From assembly GCF_022271435.1 (NCBI RefSeq), contig NZ_JAFIQY010000007.1, forward strand, positions 1-64,000: 64,000 nt of DNA, written 5' to 3'. Of the stretch, positions 23,774 to 32,075 are shown piece by piece; position 1 is the stretch's first letter, and every line of letters starts with the position of its first letter. The position numbers were made by a program, and so were the translations under genes. The stretch comes from Streptomyces monomycini. GTDB lineage: Bacteria > Actinomycetota > Actinomycetes > Streptomycetales > Streptomycetaceae. The notes below the pieces were generated by a model. That model was not told the origin of the DNA and made no database searches. It saw only the letters and a list, made by a program, of their open reading frames with translations.

Positions 23774-25252
23774 GTGGGCCCGGCTGTGTCCACTCAAGCC
23801 GAACTCACCCGCCGGGGACGCCATCTCGTCCTGGCGGTCTGTTGCACGAGCGTCTTCCTCAGCAACCTCAACAACACGGTGCTCAACGTGGCGCTGCCGG
23901 CGATGCAGCGTGATCTGGGCAGCCCGCTCTCGGGACTGCAATGGACCATCGACGCCTACCTGATCGTGCTGGCCGCGCTGCTGATGCTCGCCGGTTCCGC
24001 CGGGGACCGGCTCGGTCGCCGCCGCGTCTTCCGGACCGGCCTGGCCCTGTTCACCCTCGGCTCGCTCCTGTGCGGCCTCGCCCCGGGCCTGGGCTGGCTC
24101 ATCGCCTTCCGCACGGTCCAGGCGGCCGGGGCCTCGATGCTCAACCCGGTGGCCATGTCCATCCTCACCAACACCTTCACCGGACCACGGGAACGCGCCC
24201 GGGCGATCGGTGTCTGGGGCGCGGTGATGGGGGTGTCAATGGCGGTGGGCCCGATGGTGGGCGGGGTGCTCGTCCAGGGCCTGGGCTGGCGGTCGATCTT
24301 CTGGCTCAACCTGCCGATCGGACTGGCCGCGTTCGTCTGCGCCGCGCGCTTCGTACCGGAATCCCGTGCGCCCCGGCCGCGCCGGATGGACCCGGTCGGA
24401 CAGGCCATGGTCACGGTGCTGCTCGGCTGCCTGACGTACGCGATCATCGAGGGCCCCGGCACCGGCTGGACCGCCCCGCGCACTCTCGCCTGCGCCCTGG
24501 CCGCACCGGCCGCGCTCCTCGCGCTCGTCCGCTACGAACGGCGGCGCACCGAACCACTGGTGGACCTGCGGGTCTTCCGCAGCGCCGGGTTCAGCGGCGC
24601 CAGTGTCACAGCGGTCTGCTCCTTCTTCGTACTCGGTGGCTTCCTCTTTCTCAACACGCTCTACTTGCAGAACGTACGCGGCCTGTCGGCCATGACCGCG
24701 GGCCTGTACCTGCTGCCCATGGCGGTCATGAACATCGTCACCTCGCCGCTCTCCGGACGGCTGACAGCCACCCGCGGGCCCCGGCTGCCGCTCCTCCTGG
24801 CCGGGGCCGCCACCACCGCGGGCGGTGCCCTGCTCGCCACCGGCGGCGCTCTCACGACGGACACGCTGCTCTTCACGGCGTACGTCCTGATCGGCGTCGG
24901 TGTCGGACTGGCCAACACGCCGGTCACCGACGCGGCCATGTCCGGCCTGCCGCGGGAACAGGCCGGTGTGGCCGCGGCGATCGTTGCCACCAGCCGCCAG
25001 TTCGGGCAGGCACTGGGGGTCGCGGTGCTCGGCGCGGTGCTCACCGCCAACCTGCACCGATCCGGTACGCCGTTCACCCGGGCGGTGCTCCCGGGATATT
25101 GGATCGTCACCGGCTGTGGCCTGGCCATGGTCGTCCTCACGTTGGCCACCACACGCCGTACCGCGCCCGCCGCCGGGGCCGCCGCGCCCGCGCGGCAGCC
25201 GTCGGCTCCGGAGGTGGCCGAGGTGGCCAAGATGCCCGAACCGCGGGCTTGA
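23774..25252 (+). CDS. MFS drug exporter, DHA2 (14-TMS) type
   Basis: 492 aa from a GTG at 23774 (a second GTG at 23786 is possible). It has about 14 hydrophobic spans. The motif A-like loop GSAGDRLGRRRVFRTG follows TM2, and the antiporter motif C region is GVSMAVGPMVGGVL. SNLNNTVLNVALPAMQRDL and LQWTIDAYLI in TM1-2 are typical of DHA2 multidrug/antibiotic exporters such as EmrB, ActII-2-like and Pur8-like proteins. The C-terminus is a short Ala/Pro/Glu-rich cytoplasmic tail. It is divergent from an XRE regulator, which may derepress it on ligand binding. It might export one of the nearby metabolites or provide general drug efflux. Confidence 0.92.
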   Translation: MGPAVSTQAELTRRGRHLVLAVCCTSVFLSNLNNTVLNVALPAMQRDLGSPLSGLQWTIDAYLIVLAALLMLAGSAGDRLGRRRVFRTGLALFTLGSLLCGLAPGLGWLIAFRTVQAAGASMLNPVAMSILTNTFTGPRERARAIGVWGAVMGVSMAVGPMVGGVLVQGLGWRSIFWLNLPIGLAAFVCAARFVPESRAPRPRRMDPVGQAMVTVLLGCLTYAIIEGPGTGWTAPRTLACALAAPAALLALVRYERRRTEPLVDLRVFRSAGFSGASVTAVCSFFVLGGFLFLNTLYLQNVRGLSAMTAGLYLLPMAVMNIVTSPLSGRLTATRGPRLPLLLAGAATTAGGALLATGGALTTDTLLFTAYVLIGVGVGLANTPVTDAAMSGLPREQAGVAAAIVATSRQFGQALGVAVLGAVLTANLHRSGTPFTRAVLPGYWIVTGCGLAMVVLTLATTRRTAPAAGAAAPARQPSAPEVAEVAKMPEPRA

Positions 25253-25264
25253 CGCGGGCCGGGC

Positions 25265-25297
25265 CCGGAACGGACGCGGTCCCTCCTCCGGTTCCGG
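25265..25297. terminator. Weak stem-loop between convergent genes
   Basis: CCGGAAC (25265-25271) pairs with GTTCCGG (25291-25297) in the 51-bp gap between the exporter and the aldo/keto reductase. Only 7 bp are exact. Confidence 0.4.
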
Positions 25298-25303
25298 CCG
25301 CTG

Positions 25304-26257
25304 CTACATCTCCTGCTCCCACCAGCCGCGCGTGTCGACGCCCGCCGCATCCGCCAGCGCCTCCAGTTCCGCGACCTCCTCGTCGGCGAGCTCGATGCCG
25401 CGGGCGCGGACCAACCCGTCGAGGTAACCCGCCTTCGTGACCCCGATGACCGGGGTGGTTCCCTTGGCGATGGCCCAGGCGGTGGCGACATCGGCGGCGG
25501 AGGCGCCCCGCTCCTTGCCGATCACCCCCATCCGGTCCGTCAGCGCCCGCAGCTGGGGCAGGATGCCGTTGTACACGGCCGCCCGGCTGCTCCCCTCCGG
25601 CAACGGATTCGCCGGGCTGTACCTGCCGCTCAGCGCTCCTTGTTCGAGGACCATGTAGGAGAAGAACCGCACGTCGTGCTCGCGGCAGTGGTCCAGGATG
25701 CCCGCGCGCTCGGAGTTCCGGTACAGGAGGCTGTAGTGATTCTGGACCGCCTCCACGCGGAAGCCGGCCTCGCCGAGGATCCGATCGGCTTGAGCGATCT
25801 CCTCCTTGTTGTGGTTCGAGACGCCGACATGCTTGATGGTGCCGCTCTTGAGCAGCGGGATCAGAGACGGCGTCCATCGCGCCACGTCGGCAGGGTTGTG
25901 GATCCAGAAGAGATCCACGTAGTCCGTACTCATGCGGTCGAGGCTCTGCCCCAGCATGTCCGCGACCGGATCGTCGCCGTCGCCCGCGAGCTGCGGGGTG
26001 AACTTCGTCGACAGTTGGTATGCGCTGCGGTCATAGTCCGACAGTGCCTTGGCGAGGACGGTCTCCGAGCGGCCCATGCCGTACGCCACCGCGGTGTCCC
26101 ACAAGGTGAGCCCGTTCGACTGCGCCTTCTCCACGACCTCTCGCAGGCCGGACTCGCTCAGCTGACTGCCGAAGTAGCCGTCGCCCGCCTGGCCGCTGTC
26201 TCCCCAGGCCCAGGTGCCCAACGCCACCGGCGGCACCGTCAGCGCCTTGCTCGTCAT
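25304..26257 (-). CDS. Aldo/keto reductase
   Basis: 317 aa from the ATG at 26257, with GGAGA 7 nt upstream. The AKR catalytic tetrad is visible: Asp in LWDTAVAYG, Tyr in the same segment, Lys in LSTKFTP and His in LFWIHNPAD. VGVSNHNKEE and the C-terminal TPVIGVTKAGYL are typical of NADPH-binding loops of the pyridoxal-reductase/auxin-induced-like branch. It is expected to be a cytoplasmic (alpha/beta)8 enzyme reducing aldehydes or ketones. It is divergent from an XRE regulator 145 nt away, with a palindrome in between, so induction by a carbonyl or related ligand is likely. Confidence 0.92.
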   Translation of the reverse strand: MTSKALTVPPVALGTWAWGDSGQAGDGYFGSQLSESGLREVVEKAQSNGLTLWDTAVAYGMGRSETVLAKALSDYDRSAYQLSTKFTPQLAGDGDDPVADMLGQSLDRMSTDYVDLFWIHNPADVARWTPSLIPLLKSGTIKHVGVSNHNKEEIAQADRILGEAGFRVEAVQNHYSLLYRNSERAGILDHCREHDVRFFSYMVLEQGALSGRYSPANPLPEGSSRAAVYNGILPQLRALTDRMGVIGKERGASAADVATAWAIAKGTTPVIGVTKAGYLDGLVRARGIELADEEVAELEALADAAGVDTRGWWEQEM

Positions 26258-26356
26258 GTCCGGTCTCCGTTTCTCCGTTGTCTGTTCCGGGAACGTGTCG
26301 GAACGTTCGCACCCCAGCAGACCGCGACCGCCGCCACCGGAGAAGGTCGCGTCTAT

Positions 26357-26379
26357 GGGGGGTACAACCTCAACCCCCC
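26357..26379. promoter_or_regulatory. Palindromic operator candidate between aldo/keto reductase and XRE regulator
   Basis: GGGGGGT (26357-26363), a 9-nt spacer, then ACCCCCC (26373-26379). It is centred 24-46 nt before the regulator start and about 100 nt before the reductase start. A symmetric site in a divergent promoter is what autoregulation would need. It is not matched to any known consensus. Confidence 0.45.
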
Positions 26380-26402
26380 TCGCGCCGTGGCCGGTGGCTA
26401 CC

Positions 26403-27332
26403 ATGGAGGACATGGACCAGCAGCCCGGAAACCGCGGCGAGATCCGGGACTTCCTGGTCAGCCGACGCGCCAGGATCACCCCGGCGCAGGCCGGACTGCC
26501 GACCAGTACCCGCCGCCGGGTCGCCGGGCTGCGGCGCGAGGAGGTCGCCGTCCTCGCCGGCGTGAGCACGGAGTGGTACACGCGGTTGGAGAAGGGCCAC
26601 ATCGGCGGCGTGTCCGAAGACGTCCTCGACGCGGTCGCTCGTGCCCTGCGGCTGGACGACGACGAACGCACCCACCTGTTCGACCTGGCCCGGTCGTCGC
26701 GGCACACGAGCCGCACGCCGTCGCGTCGCGGGGACGTCGAGGTGCCGACCCGGGTCCAGTGGCTGCTCGACTCCATGACGATGTCCTCGGCGTTCGTACG
26801 CAACGGCCGTACGGACATCGTCGCCGGCAACCCCCTGGCCCGGGTCCTGCTCGCGCCGATGTTCGACAGCGCCACCATCGACAAGCGCGGCCGCCCCAAC
26901 ATCGCCCGCTATGTCTTCCTCGACCCGGGCGCGCAGGACTTCTTCGCCGACTGGGGCGCCGCCGGCGTCGCCACCGCCGCCCTGCTGCGCGCCGAGGCCG
27001 GGCGCGAGCCCCGTGACCGGGCACTGCGCGAACTCGTCGGCGAGCTGTCCACCCTCAGCCCGGAGTTTCGCAGCCAGTGGGCCGCGCACGACGTCCTGAT
27101 GCGCCACGACGGCGTCAAACGGCTGCGGCACCCCGACGTCGGCCACCTGGAACTGACCTTCCAGTCCCTCGGCCTGCCCCTGCCGGGCCGAGCCGTGCAC
27201 GACCTGATCATCTACACCGCCGAACCCGGCACCCCGTCCGAGGACCGGCTCAAACTCCTCGCCATCTGGGCAGCCACGGAATCCCGGGCGGCACAGCCCA
27301 CCCGCGATGCTCCTCGGTCCGGGCCGCTCTGA
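26403..27332 (+). CDS. XRE-family regulator with MmyB-like ligand-binding domain (second copy)
   Basis: 309 aa from the ATG at 26403; ATG 26412 has GGAGG too close to work well, so 26403 is slightly preferred. It has the same architecture as the gene at 22751: a helix-turn-helix (GLRREEVAVLAGVSTEWYTRLEKG) followed by an MmyB-type domain with AGNPLARVLLAPMFDS and DPGAQDFFADW. It is probably the ligand-responsive regulator of the divergent aldo/keto reductase. The C-terminal tail after LLAIWAATES is unconserved. Confidence 0.9.
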   Translation: MEDMDQQPGNRGEIRDFLVSRRARITPAQAGLPTSTRRRVAGLRREEVAVLAGVSTEWYTRLEKGHIGGVSEDVLDAVARALRLDDDERTHLFDLARSSRHTSRTPSRRGDVEVPTRVQWLLDSMTMSSAFVRNGRTDIVAGNPLARVLLAPMFDSATIDKRGRPNIARYVFLDPGAQDFFADWGAAGVATAALLRAEAGREPRDRALRELVGELSTLSPEFRSQWAAHDVLMRHDGVKRLRHPDVGHLELTFQSLGLPLPGRAVHDLIIYTAEPGTPSEDRLKLLAIWAATESRAAQPTRDAPRSGPL

Positions 27333-27419
27333 TCCGTCGCGGTTCCGTCCGCCACGAGGCGACCGTTCCCGTCGCCGCCGGCCATGACCGGCTGTGAACC
27401 AGCGCACGGGAAACGCGCC

Positions 27420-27866
27420 CTACCGCGCGCCCGGCTTCTCGGAGGTCCGTGCCGGGATCAGTGCCTCCAGCCCGCGGTCCAGGGCGCGTACCAGGACGTC
27501 GTGGGTGTGGGGTGTGTACAGCATGCGCAGGGCCAGCCCGTCGGAGAGGGCGATCACCGCGTCGGCGATCGCCAGACAGTCCGCGGCGGGGTCGGGGCCC
27601 TGACCGTATCCGGCGGAGGCGAGCCAGTGTGCGAGGGGTCTCCCGGACCTCCCGGTCGACCCGGCGGCGTACTTGGGCGAGTGGTGCGTGGTGTGCGGCA
27701 CGGACGGCGAAGACAGCTGGGCCGCTGCCTCGGCCCGGCGTTCGGCGTCCACGGGCAGGGCGGTCAGCACCAGGGCTCGAAGGGCCGCGCGCGCCGGCAG
27801 TCCGGGATCGACGGCGGCCGTCCGTGCCTCGATGCGCTCGCCCGCCATCTCGGCGGCGGGGTGATC
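27420..27866 (-). pseudogene. TetR-family regulator remnant, no DNA-binding domain, two compensating frame changes
   Basis: Reading leftward, MAGERIEA, then ALRALVLTALPVDAERRAEA matches the ligand-domain helices of TetR regulators. The frame then goes wrong for about 40 codons. In a neighbouring frame the missing helix is readable (AVFAVRAAHHAPLAQVRRRV, then DREVRETPRTLARL), after which the first frame resumes with LAIADAVIALSDGLALRMLY to the stop at 27420. The helix-turn-helix half is absent; upstream sequence is unrelated. This is a decayed gene, truncated at its 5' end near 27866, where the opposite-strand tail below begins. Confidence 0.75.
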
Positions 27867-28010
27867 ATGTCGGCGGTCTGGGGTGTGCGGTGCCTGCGCA
27901 AGGAGGAGCTGGCCTTCTACTGGCCTGTGACGCCGTTGGGGACCTGGGCCGCGGTGCTGGTCGCCATCGCCCTGTGGCCGCGGAGTGAGGGGGAGGGCGG
28001 GGAGGGGTGA
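27867..28010 (+). pseudogene. 3' tail of a membrane protein gene, 47 codons
   Basis: From 27867 the frame reads MSAVWGVRCLRKEELAFYWP followed by one hydrophobic span (TPLGTWAAVLVAIALWP) and a charged Gly/Glu tail. This looks like the last transmembrane helix and C-terminus of a transporter or permease rather than a whole protein. It abuts the broken end of the TetR remnant, so the two ends probably mark a deletion that removed the 5' parts of a divergent regulator-transporter pair. It could alternatively be a genuine small membrane peptide. Confidence 0.45.
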
Positions 28011-28801
28011 GGGGGACTGTGTGGTGCGGCCGAAAGTTGTTTCTTCGACGTTAACTTTCCCGCTTTCGGGCGGTGTTGGGGTTTGAGTGAGGCGTTGTGG
28101 GGTGCCGTGGGGTGCCGCGTGGGCTGATGTGCCGGGGGTCGGTCCGGCAGTGGGGGCGGTGGGGCACCTCCGCGTGCACCGGAAGTGCCCTTCCCGTGGG
28201 TCCGACTGCCCTTTCCGTGCGATGGAGATGCCCTTCGCGTGCGCCTGAATGGCCCTTCCCGTACGCCGGATTGCCCTCCCCGCCCCGGCCTGTCGGCGCC
28301 GCCGGGTCACGTTGCTTCCGTGGTGCCTCCCGGGGTTCCGTGGCGACCGGAATGACGTGTGCCGGGTGCGTCGGCGCAATGACTCAAATCGCATGGGACG
28401 GGCGGTCGGTTTTCGTCATGATCGTTCGGTTCGCGCCGTGGGTAACCATGTAACCGGTTTCATGTCTGCCACTCTGACCAGCGAAGGCGTCTCGCGGCGC
28501 GGTGTCGGTGGGGGTTAAACGTGACGTGAGGCACGTGGTGTTCGAATGTTGAACCTCTGTATCGTCCTTCGCGTCGGGCAGGTTATGCCCCTCCGACCCG
28601 AAATCCGCTCATTCGAACATCACACTGCCGCTCTCCCGGGGCGGCCCGCAGGCCGCACCGTCTCGTCGGCGGCCCGTACCGGCACCCCGAACCCGCGCGA
28701 CCCGCCACGGCATGCGGTACCCCGCACGCCCACGGGCCGTCCGCGCCAGGGCAGCGGCGCGGTTTCCACCTGCTCCGCCGCCCGGCGGGCATCGCAAGAA
28801 G
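28011..28801. other. Gene-free 791-bp region upstream of the NRPS operon
   Basis: It has no reading frame with coding character. It contains Gly/Trp-codon-like GGGGTGCC repeats (28095-28125), the phased 21-22 bp array (28164-28284), and a lower-GC stretch at about 28375-28470 with GGTAACC/GGTTAC-type inverted elements (28439-28458). The NRPS promoter probably lies in the AT-richer part between 28375 and 28600; I cannot fix its -10 or -35. Confidence 0.6.
28164..28284 (+). repeat. Six helically phased 21-22 bp imperfect repeats
   Basis: The core TGCCCTTCCCGTG and variants start at 28164, 28186, 28207, 28229, 28251 and 28272, giving spacings of 22, 21, 22, 22 and 21 bp, about two DNA turns. 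The second half of each unit is also related (CGCCGGA-like). The array lies 520-640 bp before the NRPS start and is not part of any gene. Confidence 0.75.
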
Positions 28802-31800
28802 ATGGGAAGGGTAGTGCCCGGTACTCCGCACCACAGCCGGCCCCTGTCGTCGGCGCAGCGTGGCATCTGGTTCGCGCAGCAGCTCGACCCGGACAGCCCC
28901 AGCTATCACACCGCCGAGTACGTGGAGATCGAGGGCCCCCTCGATCTGCCCGCGTTCGAAACCGCGGTGCGGCGGGCGGTGGCGGAGACCGACTCGCTCA
29001 ACGTCCGCTTCACCGACGACGGTCAGGGGCCGCACCAGACGGTCGAACCCGTGGGCGACTGGCCGTTCCGCATACTCGACGTCGGTGCGGAGCCGGACCC
29101 GCGTGCGGCTGCCGAAGCCTGGATGCGGGCGGAGACGGCCCGGCCGGGTGGCCTGGAGGCGGGCCGGACGGTCACCTTGGCGCTGCTGCTGGCCGGGGCC
29201 GGCCGCACCTTCTTCTATCTGCGCGCCCATCACCTCGTCACCGACGGCTACATGTGCGCGCTGTTCACGCACCGGGTGGCAGAGATATACACGGCTCTGG
29301 TCACCGGGGCGCCACAGCGCGAGGACGGCAGCGGCTCGCTGGACCTGCTGCTGGCCGACGACGCCGCGTACCGGGAGTCGGAGCGCTTCGCGCGTGACCG
29401 GGACCACTGGCTGGACCGGCTGGAGGGCCGTCCCGAGCCGGTGAACCTCGCGGGCCGGACGGCCCGGGTCTCGCGGAGTTTCCTGCGGTACGGCACTCGC
29501 GTACCGGACGCGACCGCCGACGGCCTGCGGGCGTTGGCACGACGGCTGGGCGTCGGCCTGCCGGTGCCTCTGATCGCCGCCACGGCGCTCTACCTGGGCC
29601 GGATGACCGGCGCCGACGAGGTGGCTCTCGGTATTCCGGTGACCGCGCGCAACGGTGGCGGCCGGCACATCCGCGGACCGATGTCCAACGAACTGCCGCT
29701 GTGGGTCGAGGTCCGGCCCGGCATGAGCGGCCGGGATCTGGTTCGCCAAGTATCCGACGAGGCCCGGCAGTTGCTCAGGCATCAGCGGTACCGGTACGAG
29801 GACATCATCCGCGATCTCCGGTCGGTCGGCGGCGAGCGCCGCCTCTTCGGCCCGACCGTCAACATCATGTCCTTCGCCTCCGAACTGACCTTCGGCGAGG
29901 CCAAGGCGACCGCCCACAACCTGTCCATCGGGCCCGTCGCCGACCTCTCCGTCCGCGTCGACGACCGCCTGGGCGGCGGCGCGCTGCACCTCGACATCGA
30001 CGCCAACCCGGCCCTGTACGACGCGGCGGAGACCGCCGCGCACCAGCAGCGCTTCCTGCGCCTGCTGGAGAGCTTCGCCACGGCCGACCCGGAACGGCCC
30101 GTCGGTCGTATCGACTTTCTGCTGCGCGGCGAGCATGCAGCGGTGCTGCCCGCGCAGCCTGCGGCGAACGGCTTCAAACAGGGTTCCAAGGCGGCGGACG
30201 GCACTGAGCCCGGCGCTCCCGGCCTCACCCTGCCGCTGCTGTTCGAGGAGCAGGCGGCGCGCACCCCCGGCGCCGTCGCCGTCGTCACCGAGAACGGCGA
30301 GCTGACCTACGCCGAACTGAACGAGCGCGCCAACCGGCTGGCCCGACTGCTGTTGAAGCGGGGAGCGGGCCCGGAGCGGCTGGTGGCCGTGGCGCTGCCG
30401 CGCTCCGCCGACCTGGTGGTGGCGCTGCTCGCGGCGGTGAAGACGGGCGCCGGGTACCTGCCGGTCGATCCTGGTCACCCGGCGGAGCGCATCGCACTCA
30501 TGCTCCGTGACGCCGACCCCGTGTGCCTGGTCACGACGGGCGAACCGGCCGGCGGGACTCCGTACGGAGCGGACGGCGTGCGGGTCGTGCGGCTGGACGG
30601 CGACGCCACCGTCCGGGCCCTGGCCGACGGGCCCGGAGGCGACCTGACCGACGCCGAGCGGGCCGGGCGGCTCGATCCCGCCCATCCGGCCTACGTCATC
30701 TACACCTCCGGGTCGACCGGCACCCCCAAGGGCGTGTCGGTCCCGCACCGCAACGTGGTGCGGCTGTTCCGGCAGACCGAGGCGTGGTTCGGCTTCGGCC
30801 CCGACGACGTGTGGACGCTGTTCCACTCCTACGCCTTCGACTTCTCCGTGTGGGAACTGTGGGGAGCGCTCCTGCACGGCGGCCGCCTGGTCGTCGTCCC
30901 GCAGGACGTGAGCCGTTCGCCCGAGCGTTTCCTCGACCTGCTCGTACGCCACCGGGTGACGGTGCTCAACCAGACGCCGTCCGCCTTCTACCCGCTGATC
31001 CAGGCCGATCAGGATCACCCGGAGCTGTCCGCGCGGCTGGCCCTGCGCACGGTCGTCTTCGGCGGTGAGGCGCTGGACCCCGGCAGGCTGCGCGAATGGT
31101 ACCGGCGCCACCCGGCCGACACACCGCGCCTGGTGAACATGTACGGCATCACCGAGACCACCGTGCACGTCACCCACGCCCCGCTGGACGAGCGGGACGC
31201 CGCCGCCGACCCGCCCCGCAGCGTGATCGGCGAGCCGATACCCGACCTGCGTGCCTACGTGCTCGACAACGCCTTACGGCCGGTTCCCCCGGGCGTCACC
31301 GGTGAGCTGTACGTGGCGGGCCCCGGCCTCGCCCGCGGCTACCTCGGCCGTCCCGGCCTGACGGCGGAGCGGTTCGTGGCCTGCCCGTTCGGCGCGCCGG
31401 GCATGGGGGTCCCCCCGGCCGAAGGCTGGGGGAGGATGTACCGCACCGGGGACCGGGTGCGCAGGCACGCGGACGGCCGGCTGGACCACGCGGGACGGGC
31501 GGACGACCAGGTCAAGCTGCGCGGGTTCCGTATCGAGCCGGGAGAGGTCGAGGCCGTACTGGCCCGGCACGAGACGGTGGCGCGGGCCGTGGTGCTGCTG
31601 CGCGAGGACCGGCCCGGCGACCGGCGGCTGGTGGCCTACGCGGTGCCCGCTGACGGCCCCCGCCCTGAGCCCGCCGCACTGCGTGAGTTCGCCGGGCGGC
31701 ACTTGCCGGGACACCTGGTCCCGGCGGCCGTCGTCGTCCTGGACCGGCTGCCCCTGACGGCCAACGGCAAGCTGGACCGGGCCGCCCTGCCTGCTCCGGA

Positions 31801-32075
31801 GTACACCCCGGCCGCTGTGCGGCGCCCGGCGCGCGACGCGGCCGAGCGGGTGCTGTGCGACCTGTTCGCCGAGGTCCTCGGCGTGGATCAAGCGGGTGTC
31901 GACGACAGTTTCTTCGACCTCGGCGGGGACTCCCTGCTGGCGACCCGGCTGCTGAGCCGGATACGGACCGTCCTCGGCGCCGAACTGCCGATCCGCGTCC
32001 TGTTCGACACGCCGACCGTGGCGGGACTGGCCACGGCGGTACGGGAATCGGGCGCGGAAGCCCGGCCGGTCGTGC
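28802..32075 (+). other. NRPS module 1: C(starter)-A(Thr)-T
   Basis: C1 is unlike the other C domains of the locus and resembles the N-terminal C domain of EntF and acyl-accepting starter domains ([40 protein letters not shown]). It therefore probably caps the first residue with an acyl or aryl group. The A1 pocket reads D-F-W-N-V-G-M-V-H-(K), the established threonine signature. Thr at position 1 provides a hydroxyl for possible ester closure. Confidence 0.8.

Noticed and set aside
27384..28010. 208-aa forward frame across the TetR remnant
   Set aside because: Only its last 47 codons look protein-like; the rest is antisense to the TetR helices.
28164..28284. CRISPR array
   Set aside because: Units are 13 bp of degenerate repeat with 8-9 nt between them, the in-between sequence is itself related, and there are no cas genes.
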